64,000 nt of DNA from Palsa-504 sp963819785 (GTDB taxonomy: Bacteria; Actinomycetota; Actinomycetes; Streptosporangiales; Streptosporangiaceae), in contig CAWFXW010000016.1 in assembly GCA_963819785.1 (NCBI GenBank), positions 248,001-312,000 of the forward strand, written 5' to 3'. Within the stretch, counting starts at the first letter, position 1. Every line of letters begins with the position of its first letter. Of this stretch, positions 34,458 to 42,852 are shown in pieces. Below the pieces are notes generated by a model. The model saw nothing but the letters and a program-made list of their open reading frames with translations, was not told the origin of the DNA and searched no databases. The position numbers were made by a program, and so were the translations under genes.

Positions 34458-35166
34458 GAGAGCCGGCGTGCTGCGCGGCGGGGATACGCAGGACCTGCGC
34501 GCGTACCTGATCGCGACCGCCGCGCGGCTGATCGGCGAGCGCGGCACCGCCGCGCTGACCGTCCGCGACATCGCCCGGGAGGCACAGGTCGCCGACGGAG
34601 TCCTCTACAACTACTTCGAGGACAAGGAGGACCTGCTGGCCAACGCGCTGCTCGCGCACGTGGCCGCGGTCATGGGCAGCGCGCCCCCGCTGCTGCCCGA
34701 GCCCGGCACCGGGACCGTGGCAGAGAACCTGCGGCGGTTCGTCGAGGGCGGGCTCGAGGTCCTCAGCCGGGTCACGCCGGCCTTCGCCGGGCTGGTCACC
34801 CAGCCGAAGGTGCTGGCCAGGTTCCACGCCATGGTGGGCGGCGACGCCGCCTTCGGCGCCGGGGGCGAGGGCGAGGGCGAGGGCGAGGGCGAGCCCGGCG
34901 AGGCTGGGAGCGGAGGCGGCGAGGGCGAGGGGCACGGGCGCGGGCTGCCGGACCTGCTCGGTGCCTACCTGCGCGGGGAGCAGCGGCTCGGCCGGATCGC
35001 CGCGACGGCCGACGTCGAGGCGGTCGTGATCCTGATCGTGGGCGCGATCCACGGCCAGGTGCTGCCCCGGCTCATCTTCAGCCCGCCCGGGACGGTGCTC
35101 ACCACCCCGGCCGACGTCCCCGGGCGGCTCGCGGAGACGGTCCTGGCCGGCATCGCGATGCGGTGA
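34447..35166 (+). CDS. TetR family transcriptional regulator
   Basis: 239 residues. HTH near 20-65: AARLIGERGTAALTVRDIA, AQVADGVLYNYFEDKEDLL. The ligand domain contains a Gly/Glu-rich insertion (34861-34935, repeats of GGCGAG) within a normally helical region, probably a disordered loop. It overlaps the permease by 11 bases, so it is made with the transporter and probably represses the whole operon through the 32936-32967 site. Confidence 0.94.
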   Translation: MSPRRAGVLRGGDTQDLRAYLIATAARLIGERGTAALTVRDIAREAQVADGVLYNYFEDKEDLLANALLAHVAAVMGSAPPLLPEPGTGTVAENLRRFVEGGLEVLSRVTPAFAGLVTQPKVLARFHAMVGGDAAFGAGGEGEGEGEGEPGEAGSGGGEGEGHGRGLPDLLGAYLRGEQRLGRIAATADVEAVVILIVGAIHGQVLPRLIFSPPGTVLTTPADVPGRLAETVLAGIAMR

Positions 35167-35227
35167 CCAGCCGTTAAACCCTCAGGTGTCACGCCAGGCC
35201 ATCTCGTCACACGCGCTAGCGCGGTCC

Positions 35228-35285
35228 AACAGATGAGTGTGGCACTCTGCTGGCTCTATCCGTTACAGAGTGGCACTCATCTGTT
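35228..35285. terminator. Long imperfect hairpin between convergent operons
   Basis: AACAGATGAGTGTGGCACTCTG (35228-35249) pairs with the segment 35266-35285 along about 20 bases with a small bulge. The loop is 16 bases. Each arm also has an inner GAGTG/CACTC dyad. It may terminate both the TetR and nickel-permease transcripts, or be a remnant of a small mobile element. Confidence 0.6.
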
Positions 35286-35306
35286 CGCGGCCCGGGGTAA
35301 GGCGGG

Positions 35307-36464
35307 CTATTCGGGGGTGTCGGGGGCTAGGGAGCGACGGGTTTCCCACTTTTGCTCGATGCGGCCGAAGTGCCAGACGGCCAGGGCCACGATCCAGGTC
35401 AGGACGAACACCCCGACGATGAACAGGCCGGCCGTGTTGATGTTGAAGTCCTCGAGGAACGCCCAGAACGAGCCGTTCAGGCCGGAGTCCTGGGCCAGCA
35501 GGCCGAGCAGCTCGACGGCACCGATGAACACGGCCACGAAGACCGACAGGCCGGTGATGGTCAGGTTGTAGTAGACCTTGCGGACCGGCCGGGCGAAGGC
35601 CCAGTCGTAGGCGAAGTTCATGAAGCAGCCGTCTGCGGTGTCGAACAGGCTCATCCCGGCCGCGAACAGGATCGGCAGCGACAAGATGGCGTAGAACGGC
35701 AGGCCGCCGGCCACGGCCGTGCCCGCCAGGACCAGCAGCGCGATCTCAGTGGCGGTGTCGAAGCCCAGGCCGAACAGGAACCCGATCGGGTACATCTTCC
35801 ATGGCGTGTCGACCCGGCGGGCCAGCGGGCCGAGGAACCGGTTCATCAGGCCGCGCTTGTTCAGCTGCTCCTCGAGCTGGTCGTCGTCGTAGGCGCCGGT
35901 CCGCATCGCGCGGAACACCTTGAGGATCCCGGCCAGGATGACGATGTTGAACGCGGCGATCAGGAACAGGAAGAACCCGGACACGCAGGTGCCGACGATG
36001 TTGGTGATGTTGTGCAGCCCGGAGCCGCCGTCGCTGACCTGGCGGTCCAGGTCCCGCAGGCCGAAGTTGAGCAGGATCGCGAGGACGAACACCACGCTGG
36101 AATGGCCCAGGGAGAAGAAGAATCCCACCGACAGCGGGCGCTTGCCCTCGCCGACCAGCTTGCGGGTGGTGTTGTCGATGGCCGCGATGTGGTCGGCGTC
36201 GAACGCGTGCCGCATGCCCAGCGTGTAGGCCAGAGCGCCGGTGCCCACGCCGAACACCGTCGTCTTGCCGATGTGGTAGTGCCCGCCCAGGGCCGCGGCC
36301 AGCATGCCCCAGCCGGCCACGTTCAGCCCGATCACGGTCGCGACCATGCCGCCGAAGCGGGCCCACTCGGCCGGGGTCAGCCCCTGCCGGATCCTGGCCA
36401 GACGCCCTCTGATCGAGCGGGAGCCCTGGTCAGCGGCCTGTTCTGCCTCCCCGGAACTGATCAT
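35307..36464 (-). CDS. NiCoT family nickel/cobalt permease
   Basis: 385 residues with eight or so helices. The NiCoT signatures are present: RHAFDADHIAAIDNTTRK in helix 2 (metal-binding HAFDADHI), FSLGHSSVVF, LFGLGFDTATEIALL and the GMSLFDTADGCFMNFAYDW segment. High-affinity Ni2+/Co2+ uptake across the cytoplasmic membrane. ATG at 36464 with no ribosome site; the promoter suggests a leaderless message. Expression is likely nickel-repressed through the box at 36480. Confidence 0.95.
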   Translation of the reverse strand: MISSGEAEQAADQGSRSIRGRLARIRQGLTPAEWARFGGMVATVIGLNVAGWGMLAAALGGHYHIGKTTVFGVGTGALAYTLGMRHAFDADHIAAIDNTTRKLVGEGKRPLSVGFFFSLGHSSVVFVLAILLNFGLRDLDRQVSDGGSGLHNITNIVGTCVSGFFLFLIAAFNIVILAGILKVFRAMRTGAYDDDQLEEQLNKRGLMNRFLGPLARRVDTPWKMYPIGFLFGLGFDTATEIALLVLAGTAVAGGLPFYAILSLPILFAAGMSLFDTADGCFMNFAYDWAFARPVRKVYYNLTITGLSVFVAVFIGAVELLGLLAQDSGLNGSFWAFLEDFNINTAGLFIVGVFVLTWIVALAVWHFGRIEQKWETRRSLAPDTPE

Positions 36465-36479
36465 TAATGCAGTCTAGGA

Positions 36480-36504
36480 GTTATTGCGACTAGGTTGCAA
36501 TAAC
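36480..36504. promoter_or_regulatory. Nur-like box over the nickel permease promoter
   Basis: GTTATTGC-N9-GCAATAAC is a perfect dyad containing TTGC-N9-GCAA, the spacing of the Streptomyces Nur box (tTGCaa-N5-ttGCAA). On the minus strand a TTGCAA -35 (36495-36500) and TAGACT -10 (36471-36476) are 18 bases apart, so a bound Fur-family Nur would block the promoter. Transcription would start at or beside the ATG. Confidence 0.75.
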
Positions 36505-36524
36505 GGGCGGGGCGCAGGTGGGTC

Positions 36525-36584
36525 AGCTGGTGACGTCGGGCGCGGCTTAGCTGGTGACGTCGGGCGCGGCTTAGCTGGTGACGT
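36525..36584. repeat. 24-bp tandem repeat over a stop codon
   Basis: AGCTGGTGACGTCGGGCGCGGCTT at 36525 and 36549, with the parental half copy at 36573 encoding the permease C-terminus (VTS). The duplication placed two extra copies of the gene end downstream of it. Confidence 0.93.
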
Positions 36585-37515
36585 CGGCGGTGGTGAAGCG
36601 GGCCCAGGCGAACGAGCCGAACAGGACCATGTAGACGCCAAACGACAGCAGGCCCTTGAGCAGGGTGGACGTGTCGACCGGGGCGCGCAGGATGGAGTCG
36701 AAGGACAGCCACCAGTGCGTGGGCAGGTAGGGGCCGATGGCCGCGAGCTGCGGCACCTGGTCGACCACCTCGCTGGTCACGACCAGGATCGCGATGGCGG
36801 CGATGGCGCCGATGGCGTGCTCGGTCAGGGTCGAGATGGCCAGCCCGATCGCGCCGAGCGCGGCCATGGCCCCGGCCACGTAGAGCGCGACGAACAGCAC
36901 CCGGACCAGCCCGTCGGCGAGCGGCACGGTGCTGCCGGACAGCAGCGTGACCGGCCCGACCGGGAACAGCGCGGCGCCGGTCACGAGCGAGACCGCGGCG
37001 ACCACGACGGTGGCGGCCAGCCCGAACACGACGATCGCGGCGAACTTGACCCCGAGCAGCCGGGTCCGCCCGGCCGGGACCGCGAGCAGGTAGCGCAGCG
37101 TCCCGTAGCCGGCCTCGCCGGCCACCGAATCCCCGGCCACCACCGCCACCACGACCGGCAGGACCAGGACGAGCAGGGTGGACAGACCGATGAAGCTGAG
37201 GAACACGCCGTTGCCGGCCAGCTGATTGAAGAACGCCACGCCGGGGCCGTTGCCGCCGCCGCCCTGCGGGTGCGGCGCCGCCAGCCGCAGCGCGATCCCG
37301 ATGACCACGGGGAACACCGCGGTCACCGCGAGCAGCAGCTGGTTGCGCCGCCGCCCGAAGACCAGCCGCAGCTCCGACCCGAACAGCCGGGCCCAGGCCG
37401 CGGCCGGGTTGCGGGAGGCACGGACGGCCAGCGCGGGATCGGCCGGGGCGGGATCGGCCGGGACGGGATCGGCCGGCGCGGGATCGGCCGGGACGGGGAG
37501 GTCAACCGTCGACAT
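36571..37515 (-). CDS. ABC-2 type transporter permease
   Basis: 314 residues. The N-terminus is a Pro/Ala/Asp repeat (PADPAPADP, from a 15-bp DNA repeat), then RLFGSELRLVFGRRRNQ and six helices with a large loop after helix 1 and GEAGYGTLRYLLAVPAGR between helices 2 and 3. Start overlaps the ATPase stop by 14 bases. With the ATPase and LolA-like gene it makes one minus-strand operon. Confidence 0.92.
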   Translation of the reverse strand: MSTVDLPVPADPAPADPVPADPAPADPALAVRASRNPAAAWARLFGSELRLVFGRRRNQLLLAVTAVFPVVIGIALRLAAPHPQGGGGNGPGVAFFNQLAGNGVFLSFIGLSTLLVLVLPVVVAVVAGDSVAGEAGYGTLRYLLAVPAGRTRLLGVKFAAIVVFGLAATVVVAAVSLVTGAALFPVGPVTLLSGSTVPLADGLVRVLFVALYVAGAMAALGAIGLAISTLTEHAIGAIAAIAILVVTSEVVDQVPQLAAIGPYLPTHWWLSFDSILRAPVDTSTLLKGLLSFGVYMVLFGSFAWARFTTADVTS

Positions 37516-38431
37516 CGAAGCCCTCCCCGGTCAGCCCGACGAACAGGTCCTCCAGGCTGGGCGCGGCGACCGAGAAGCCGCGGACGCCGATCCCGGCGTG
37601 CACGAGCTCGGCGCAGACCCGTTCCGGCTCGGCGTCGCCGAGCACCGCGGAGGCCTCGTCCCGGCCGGCCTGGGCGTCGGCCAGGCCGAGGGTGGCGAAC
37701 ACCTTGACCGCGCCCTCGGCGTCGGCGGTCTGCACGACGACCCGGGCGGCGCCGGTCCGGCGCAGCTCGGTCAGCGGGCCCTGGAACACCAGCCGGCCGG
37801 TGCGCATCACCCCGACGTGCGTGCAGACCTGCTCGACCTCGGCCAGCAGGTGGGAGGAGACGAACACCGTGGTGCCGTCGGCGGCGATCTGGCGGACCAG
37901 CGTGCGCACCTCCCGGGTCCCCTGCGGGTCCAGGCCGTTGGTCGGCTCGTCCAGGATGATGAGGTCACGCGGCCGCAGCAGGCTGGCCGCGATGGCCAGT
38001 CGCTGCTTCATGCCCAGCGAGTAGTGCCGGTACCGCTTGCGGGCCGCGGAGGCCAGGCCCACCCGGTCCAGCGCCTGGCCGATCCGGTCCGGCATGGTCC
38101 GCGGGTCGGCGGTCCGGTCCGCCGCGTCGTACCGGGCCAGGTTGTCCCGGCCGGACAGGAACGGGTAGAAAGCCGGCCCTTCGACCAGCGAGCCGACCCG
38201 GTGCAGCACCCGGTTCGCGCCGCCCGGCACCGGCACGCCGAGCAGCTCGGCCTGGCCGCTGGTCGGGAAGGCCAGGCCGAGCAGCATCCGGATCGTGGTC
38301 GTCTTGCCCGACCCGTTCGGGCCGAGGAACCCGTACACCGCGCCACCGGGAACCGCCAGGTCGATGTGGTCGACGGCCAGCTGACCGCCGCGGAAGCGCT
38401 TGGTCAGCCCGGTGGACGAGATCGCGGTCAA
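37502..38431 (-). CDS. ABC-2 type transporter ATP-binding protein
   Basis: 309 residues: FLGPNGSGKTTTIRMLLGL (Walker A), signature YSLGMKQRLAIAASLL, LIILDEPTNGLDPQG (Walker B), and the C-terminal extension of DrrA/CcmA-like ATPases. TTG start at 38431 in a TTGA overlap with the upstream LolA-like gene. Confidence 0.94.
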   Translation of the reverse strand: MTAISSTGLTKRFRGGQLAVDHIDLAVPGGAVYGFLGPNGSGKTTTIRMLLGLAFPTSGQAELLGVPVPGGANRVLHRVGSLVEGPAFYPFLSGRDNLARYDAADRTADPRTMPDRIGQALDRVGLASAARKRYRHYSLGMKQRLAIAASLLRPRDLIILDEPTNGLDPQGTREVRTLVRQIAADGTTVFVSSHLLAEVEQVCTHVGVMRTGRLVFQGPLTELRRTGAARVVVQTADAEGAVKVFATLGLADAQAGRDEASAVLGDAEPERVCAELVHAGIGVRGFSVAAPSLEDLFVGLTGEGFDVDG

Positions 38432-39621
38432 GGTGCCTGCGTGGCGGAGCTGGCAGGGGTCTGGCTGGCAGGGGTCTGGCTGGATGGGGTCTGGCTGGCC
38501 GCGGCGTAGAGCACGCTGGGCTGGACCGCGCCGACGAACGTCCGGCCGCTGTCGGTGATCAGCACCGAGATCAGGCTGGTCTGCAGCAGCTTGCCGCTGC
38601 CCCAGGCGCCGCTCACCGGCGTCGCGGAGCGGAGCAGGGCGTTCAGGACGGCGTTGCTGTCTCCTGAAACACCGGCCCCGGAGCCCCCGTTGCCCGGGGC
38701 CGACCCGCTGGCGCCCGGCGCGGTCAGCCCGGCCGAGGGAAGGTCGAGCACGGACAGCCAGCTTGACCCTATGACGCTGATGTCGCCCGGTTTGTGACTG
38801 GATCCGGACTGGTCGGTCAGGTTCACGTGGTCGACAGTGGCTCCGGGCGGCGGCGAGAAGGTCAGGTCGGCGGGCGCCGGGTTGACGAACTGGATGGCGG
38901 TGTAGCCCACCTGGAACGCGGGGCTGCTCGCGTCGCGGGCGTAGACCTGCAGCCGCAGCGGCACGCCGTTCTTGGCGTCGATGGCGATCTGCACCTGCCC
39001 GATCAGCGACCGGGAGTCCTTGGGCGCCAGGACCAGCTGGTAGGCGGGCTGGCCGGCCACCGTGACGTTGCTGTCCACGCGCACCGTGGTCGTCGGGCCG
39101 ACCGCGGCCAGCACCTGCTGGGCCGCCTGCTCCGGGGTGAGCGGGGCCGTGGTGGGGGACGTGTCCGGCGACGGCTGGCCTGAGCCTGACTGATCAGCGG
39201 GCAGGGTGTACTCGGTGACCGTGTTCGCGGTGCTCTCCCATTGCCAGGCGGTATTGCCGTCCGCGATCACGTCGGTCTCGCTCAGCGACTCGGGCACGGC
39301 CAGCCGGAAGTGCCGCGAGCTCGAGTACCAGACCCGGATCGTGTGCGACCCGGTGAGCAGCGCGGCGATCGAGGTCGGATCCGCGGTGCCGGGCAGGCTC
39401 GGCAGGCCGAGCGAGGTGGTCTCCACCACGGTTCCGGTCAGCGGCGGGGTGACCGAGTTGGCGACCTGGGCCAGCAGCTCGGCCGGGGTCTTGGACGGCA
39501 GCCCGGGCGAGGCCTGGGCCACCGAGATCAGCGACCCGGCCATGACCGCGCCAATGACGACCAGCGCGGCGGCCGGGACCGCCCACCTGGACCGCCGGGA
39601 CAGCTTTGGTACTCCAGCCAT
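38428..39621 (-). CDS. LolA/RseB-like anchored protein
   Basis: 397 residues. One N-terminal helix (AVPAAALVVIGAVMAGSLI) anchors or exports a domain of the LolA/RseB (outer-membrane lipoprotein carrier-like) beta-fold over about 45-270, with ADGNTAWQWES and LVLAPKDSRSLIGQVQIAID. A Gly/Ser linker and a second small domain follow; the tail is a QTPAS repeat. In Gram-positives such proteins sit with ABC exporters and may bind lipids or sense envelope stress. Divergent from an OmpR-type two-component system. Confidence 0.82.
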   Translation of the reverse strand: MAGVPKLSRRSRWAVPAAALVVIGAVMAGSLISVAQASPGLPSKTPAELLAQVANSVTPPLTGTVVETTSLGLPSLPGTADPTSIAALLTGSHTIRVWYSSSRHFRLAVPESLSETDVIADGNTAWQWESTANTVTEYTLPADQSGSGQPSPDTSPTTAPLTPEQAAQQVLAAVGPTTTVRVDSNVTVAGQPAYQLVLAPKDSRSLIGQVQIAIDAKNGVPLRLQVYARDASSPAFQVGYTAIQFVNPAPADLTFSPPPGATVDHVNLTDQSGSSHKPGDISVIGSSWLSVLDLPSAGLTAPGASGSAPGNGGSGAGVSGDSNAVLNALLRSATPVSGAWGSGKLLQTSLISVLITDSGRTFVGAVQPSVLYAAASQTPSSQTPASQTPASSATQAP

Positions 39622-39734
39622 GACACCTCACCCGATATCGGAGCGTACCCCTTGCTTCTACAGTGCCGCGCCACTGCTGTGAGCACCCTGAGAGGCCGGC
39701 CAGACAAACCGGGCGGGTAGGCCACACTGGAACC

Positions 39735-40412
39735 ATGCGGGTGCTCGTGGTTGAAGACGAGCGGCGGCTGGCCTCGGCCGTGCGCCGCGGCCTGACCGCC
39801 GAGGGGTTCGTCGTCGACGTCGCCCACGACGGCGTGGACGGCCTGCACCTGGCCCGGGAGGGCGGCTACGACGCGGTGGTGCTCGACCTGATGCTGCCCG
39901 GGCTGTCCGGCTACCAGGTCTGCGAGCGGCTGCGCGCCGACCGGAACTGGGTGCCGGTGCTGATCCTGTCGGCCAAGGACGGCGAGTACGACCAGGCCGA
40001 CGGGCTCGACCTCGGCGCCGACGACTACATGACCAAGCCGTTCTCCTATGTGGTGCTGGCCGCCCGGCTGCGTGCGCTGCTGCGCCGCGGGGCCCGGCCG
40101 CGGCCCGCGGTCCTGGAGGCGGGCGACCTGTGCCTGGACCCGGCCGCGCGCACCGTCCGCCGGGGGGAAGTCAGTATCGACCTAACGGCCAGGGAATTTG
40201 CCCTCCTGGAGTACCTGATTCGCCGCGCGGGGCAGGTGGTGTCCAAGGCCGAGCTGGTCGACCACGTGTGGGAGGCGGACTCGGTGGCCGACTTCAACGT
40301 GGTCGAGGTCTACGCGGGGTACCTGAGGCGCAAGATCGATGGTCCGTTCGGTAAAAACGCTCTTCAGACTGTACGCGGGGCGGGCTACCGGCTCGCGGCC
40401 GACGGCGGCTGA
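39735..40412 (+). CDS. OmpR-type response regulator
   Basis: 225 residues: receiver (MRVLVVEDERRL, phospho-Asp in VLDLMLPG, Lys in MTKPFSY) and winged-helix C-terminus (DLTAREFALLEYLIRRAG, VVEVYAGYLRRKID, VRGAGYRL). Start ATG at 39735, 113 bases from the divergent LolA-like gene it may control. Partner kinase follows. Confidence 0.95.
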   Translation: MRVLVVEDERRLASAVRRGLTAEGFVVDVAHDGVDGLHLAREGGYDAVVLDLMLPGLSGYQVCERLRADRNWVPVLILSAKDGEYDQADGLDLGADDYMTKPFSYVVLAARLRALLRRGARPRPAVLEAGDLCLDPAARTVRRGEVSIDLTAREFALLEYLIRRAGQVVSKAELVDHVWEADSVADFNVVEVYAGYLRRKIDGPFGKNALQTVRGAGYRLAADGG

Positions 40413-40430
40413 CCGTGGTCGACGACCTAC

Positions 40431-40560
40431 CGCGGAGCGGGCGGTGGTGGGGTGCGCGGAGCGGGCGGTGGTGGGGTGCGCGCGGCGGTGGTGGGGTGCG
40501 CGGAGCGGGCGGTGGTGGGGTGGGCGGAGCGGGCGGTGGTGGGGTGCGCGGTGGTGGCGG
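40431..40560 (+). repeat. 24-bp tandem repeat at kinase start
   Basis: CGCGGAGCGGGCGGTGGTGG followed by GGTG, five to six copies, one shortened. Translated in the kinase frame, the early copies read AERAVVGC and the later ones R/W/G-rich strings. Confidence 0.92.
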
Positions 40561-41910
40561 CGGCGGAGCCTGCGGGCGCGGCTGACCCTGATCACCTCGG
40601 CCGGGCTGGCGCTGGCCCTGGCCGTCACCGCGGTGCTGCTGGTGAACGCGCTGCGGCTGTCGCTGATCCGCGCGCTTGACGACTCGGCCCGGCAGGGCGC
40701 GGCCGAGGTGGCGGCGCTGATCAACCAGGGCCGGCTGCCCGACCCGGTGCCGGTGGGGTCGGGCACGATCACCATCCAGGTGCTCGACGCGCAGGGCCGG
40801 ATCACCGACGTGTCGCCGGGCGCGGACCGGCTGGTACCGCTGCTGCTGCCCGCCCAGGCCCGGGCGGTGGCCCGCAGCGGCCAGGGCCGCATGCTGTCCG
40901 GGGCGCCGCTGGGCATGCCGCCGCTGCTGCGGGTGGTGGCGGTGAGCGCGGACCACGGCCAGGTCGTGGTGGCGGCGGTCTCCTTCGCCCAGACCCGGGA
41001 CAGCATCGGCACGCTGGCCCGGGCGCTGTTCATCGGGATGCCGCTGCTGTTCGGCCTGCTGACCCTGGCCATCTGGCTGGTCACCGGGTACACGCTGCGG
41101 CCCATCGCCGGACTGCGCCGCGGCGCCGCGCAGGTGACCCAGACCGGGATCCCGCGTGCCCTGCCGGTGCCGCCGGCCAGGGACGAGGTGCGCTCGCTCG
41201 CGGTCACGCTGAACGACATGCTCTCCCGGCTGGCCGGCGCGCAGCAGCGCCAGCGTGACCTGGTCTCCGACACCGCGCACGAGCTGCGCAGCCCGATCGC
41301 CAGCATCCGGGCCCAGCTCGAGGTGGCGCTTGACCACCCGGACGGCGTGGACTGGGCCGAGACCGCGCGCGACGTGCACGCCGACACACTGCGGCTGGCC
41401 CGGCTGGCCGAGGACCTGCTGCTGCTGGCCCGGCTCGACGAGCAGCGGATCGGGCACAGCCTGGTGGACCTGGCCGCGGTGTGCTGTTCGGTCGCGGCCC
41501 GCTACGGCGCGGCCCGGGTCCCGGTCCGGGCCGAAGCACCGGATCCCTGCCCGGTCAGCGGCGACCCGGACGCGCTCGGCCGGCTGCTGGTCAACCTGCT
41601 CGACAACGCGGTCCGGCACGCGGCCAGCGCGGTGTGCGTGTCGGTGCGCGCGCAGGACGGCTGGGCGGTGCTGGTCGTGACCGACGACGGGCCCGGCATC
41701 CCGGCCGCGGACACCGAGCGGGCGTTCGGCCGGTTCTCCCGGCTGGACGACGCCCGGAGCAGGGACGGCGAGCGCCGGGATAGTGAGCAGGGCGCGGGCC
41801 TGGGCCTGGCGATCGTGCGGAGCACGGCGGAGGCGCACGGCGGCACGGTGACGCTGGACGACGCCGGGCCGGGCCTGCGCGCCACCGTGCGGCTACCGCT
41901 GGCGGGCTAG
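40444..41910 (+). CDS. Sensor histidine kinase (start within repeats)
   Basis: The clear protein begins at SLRARLTLITSAG: helix 1 (about 40600), an extracytoplasmic loop, helix 2 (PLLFGLLTLAIWLVTGY), HAMP, HisKA with VSDTAHELRSPIASIRAQLE, and HATPase (LVNLLDNAVRHA, DDGPGIP, GAGLGLAIVRSTAEAHGG). Every possible in-frame start (GTG at 40444, 40447, 40468, 40471) lies in the tandem repeat, so the N-terminus is an Arg/Trp-rich repeat tail and the true start is uncertain. Partner of the regulator just upstream. Confidence 0.9.
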   Translation: MVGCAERAVVGCARRWWGARSGRWWGGRSGRWWGARWWRRRSLRARLTLITSAGLALALAVTAVLLVNALRLSLIRALDDSARQGAAEVAALINQGRLPDPVPVGSGTITIQVLDAQGRITDVSPGADRLVPLLLPAQARAVARSGQGRMLSGAPLGMPPLLRVVAVSADHGQVVVAAVSFAQTRDSIGTLARALFIGMPLLFGLLTLAIWLVTGYTLRPIAGLRRGAAQVTQTGIPRALPVPPARDEVRSLAVTLNDMLSRLAGAQQRQRDLVSDTAHELRSPIASIRAQLEVALDHPDGVDWAETARDVHADTLRLARLAEDLLLLARLDEQRIGHSLVDLAAVCCSVAARYGAARVPVRAEAPDPCPVSGDPDALGRLLVNLLDNAVRHAASAVCVSVRAQDGWAVLVVTDDGPGIPAADTERAFGRFSRLDDARSRDGERRDSEQGAGLGLAIVRSTAEAHGGTVTLDDAGPGLRATVRLPLAG

Positions 41911-41977
41911 CGGCGTATGGCCGGCGCGGATCACCTATGGGCGTATTCGCGGGTCTCAGGCGCGCTCCGGGCGAGAA

Positions 41978-42021
41978 CTTCATATTTCCTTCATAAAGCG
42001 AACGCTTCATGTCGCCTTCAT
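41978..42021 (+). promoter_or_regulatory. Direct repeats of CTTCAT, OmpR-type site
   Basis: CTTCAT occurs at 41978, 41989, 42005 and 42016: two pairs, each with an 11-base period, in AT-rich DNA 60-100 bases before the methyltransferase ATG. The 11-base direct-repeat spacing is characteristic of OmpR-family regulator boxes. Confidence 0.6.
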
Positions 42022-42080
42022 AAGCAGCACGTACGGTGTGCGTGAATGAAATTAATAGATCATCGCCGGATGGAGGAGTA

Positions 42081-42776
42081 ATGGTGACATTGGAACGGAG
42101 GTGGGATCAGCGGGTCGAACAATGGCATTCCCATGTCACTTCGGCCGCGGCGTTCGAGCAGGTGCTCCGGCGCCTTATCGAGCTGTCGTCCCCGAAGCCG
42201 GCCGATGCCTGCGTAGACCTGGGCGCAGGAACCGGCTTCGTGACGACCGCCATGGCCCCCCTGGTGTCCTCGGTCATGGCGGTCGACATCTCGGCCGTGA
42301 TGGCTGCGTCGCTGGCTGAGCGGGCCGCCTGCGACGGCCTGCGGAACGTAGCCACTGAGGTCTGTGACCTCAAGGACTTCGACCTGATGCCCGCTAGTGC
42401 CGATCTGGTCGTCTCCAGCTACGCGCTGCACCACCTGTCCGACCCCGACAAGCGGGCCCTGGTGGCCCGGGCCGCACGGTGGCTGCGCCCGGGCGGCCGG
42501 CTCGTGATCGCCGACATGATGTTCGGCCGCGGCGCCAGCCAGCGAGACCGCGACATCCTCCGGCAGAAGGTGATCGCCCTGGCCGCCAAGGGACCCGGCG
42601 GGTGGTGGCGGATCGCGAAGAACCTGACCCGCTACGGCTTGGGCGTGGGGCAGGAGCACCCGGCGACGCCGGAATTCTGGCAAGCAGCCCTCCGGGACGC
42701 GGAATTCACCGGAGTTCTGTTCCAGCCGGTCATCGCGGAGGCCGGCGTCGTCCGCGGCATAAGGCCGGCCAATTAA
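42081..42776 (+). CDS. Class I SAM-dependent methyltransferase
   Basis: 231 residues: VDLGAGTGFVTTAMAPL (SAM motif I, about 45), VMAVDIS, and the ADLVVSSYALHHLSDPDKR / LRPGGRLVIADMMF segments of UbiE/Methyltransf_11 enzymes. The substrate could be a quinone or lipid, but cannot be read. ATG at 42081 has a GGAGGAG site. It heads the operon with the second ferric-reductase/ApbE set; an apparent OmpR-type site precedes it. Confidence 0.92.
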   Translation: MVTLERRWDQRVEQWHSHVTSAAAFEQVLRRLIELSSPKPADACVDLGAGTGFVTTAMAPLVSSVMAVDISAVMAASLAERAACDGLRNVATEVCDLKDFDLMPASADLVVSSYALHHLSDPDKRALVARAARWLRPGGRLVIADMMFGRGASQRDRDILRQKVIALAAKGPGGWWRIAKNLTRYGLGVGQEHPATPEFWQAALRDAEFTGVLFQPVIAEAGVVRGIRPAN

Positions 42777-42852
42777 AAGCGGAAGGCACAGGCCGGCCGG
42801 GACAATTGCCGGTTTTGTCCCCGCGGACAATAGCAGCGGTAAGCCTGCGCCC

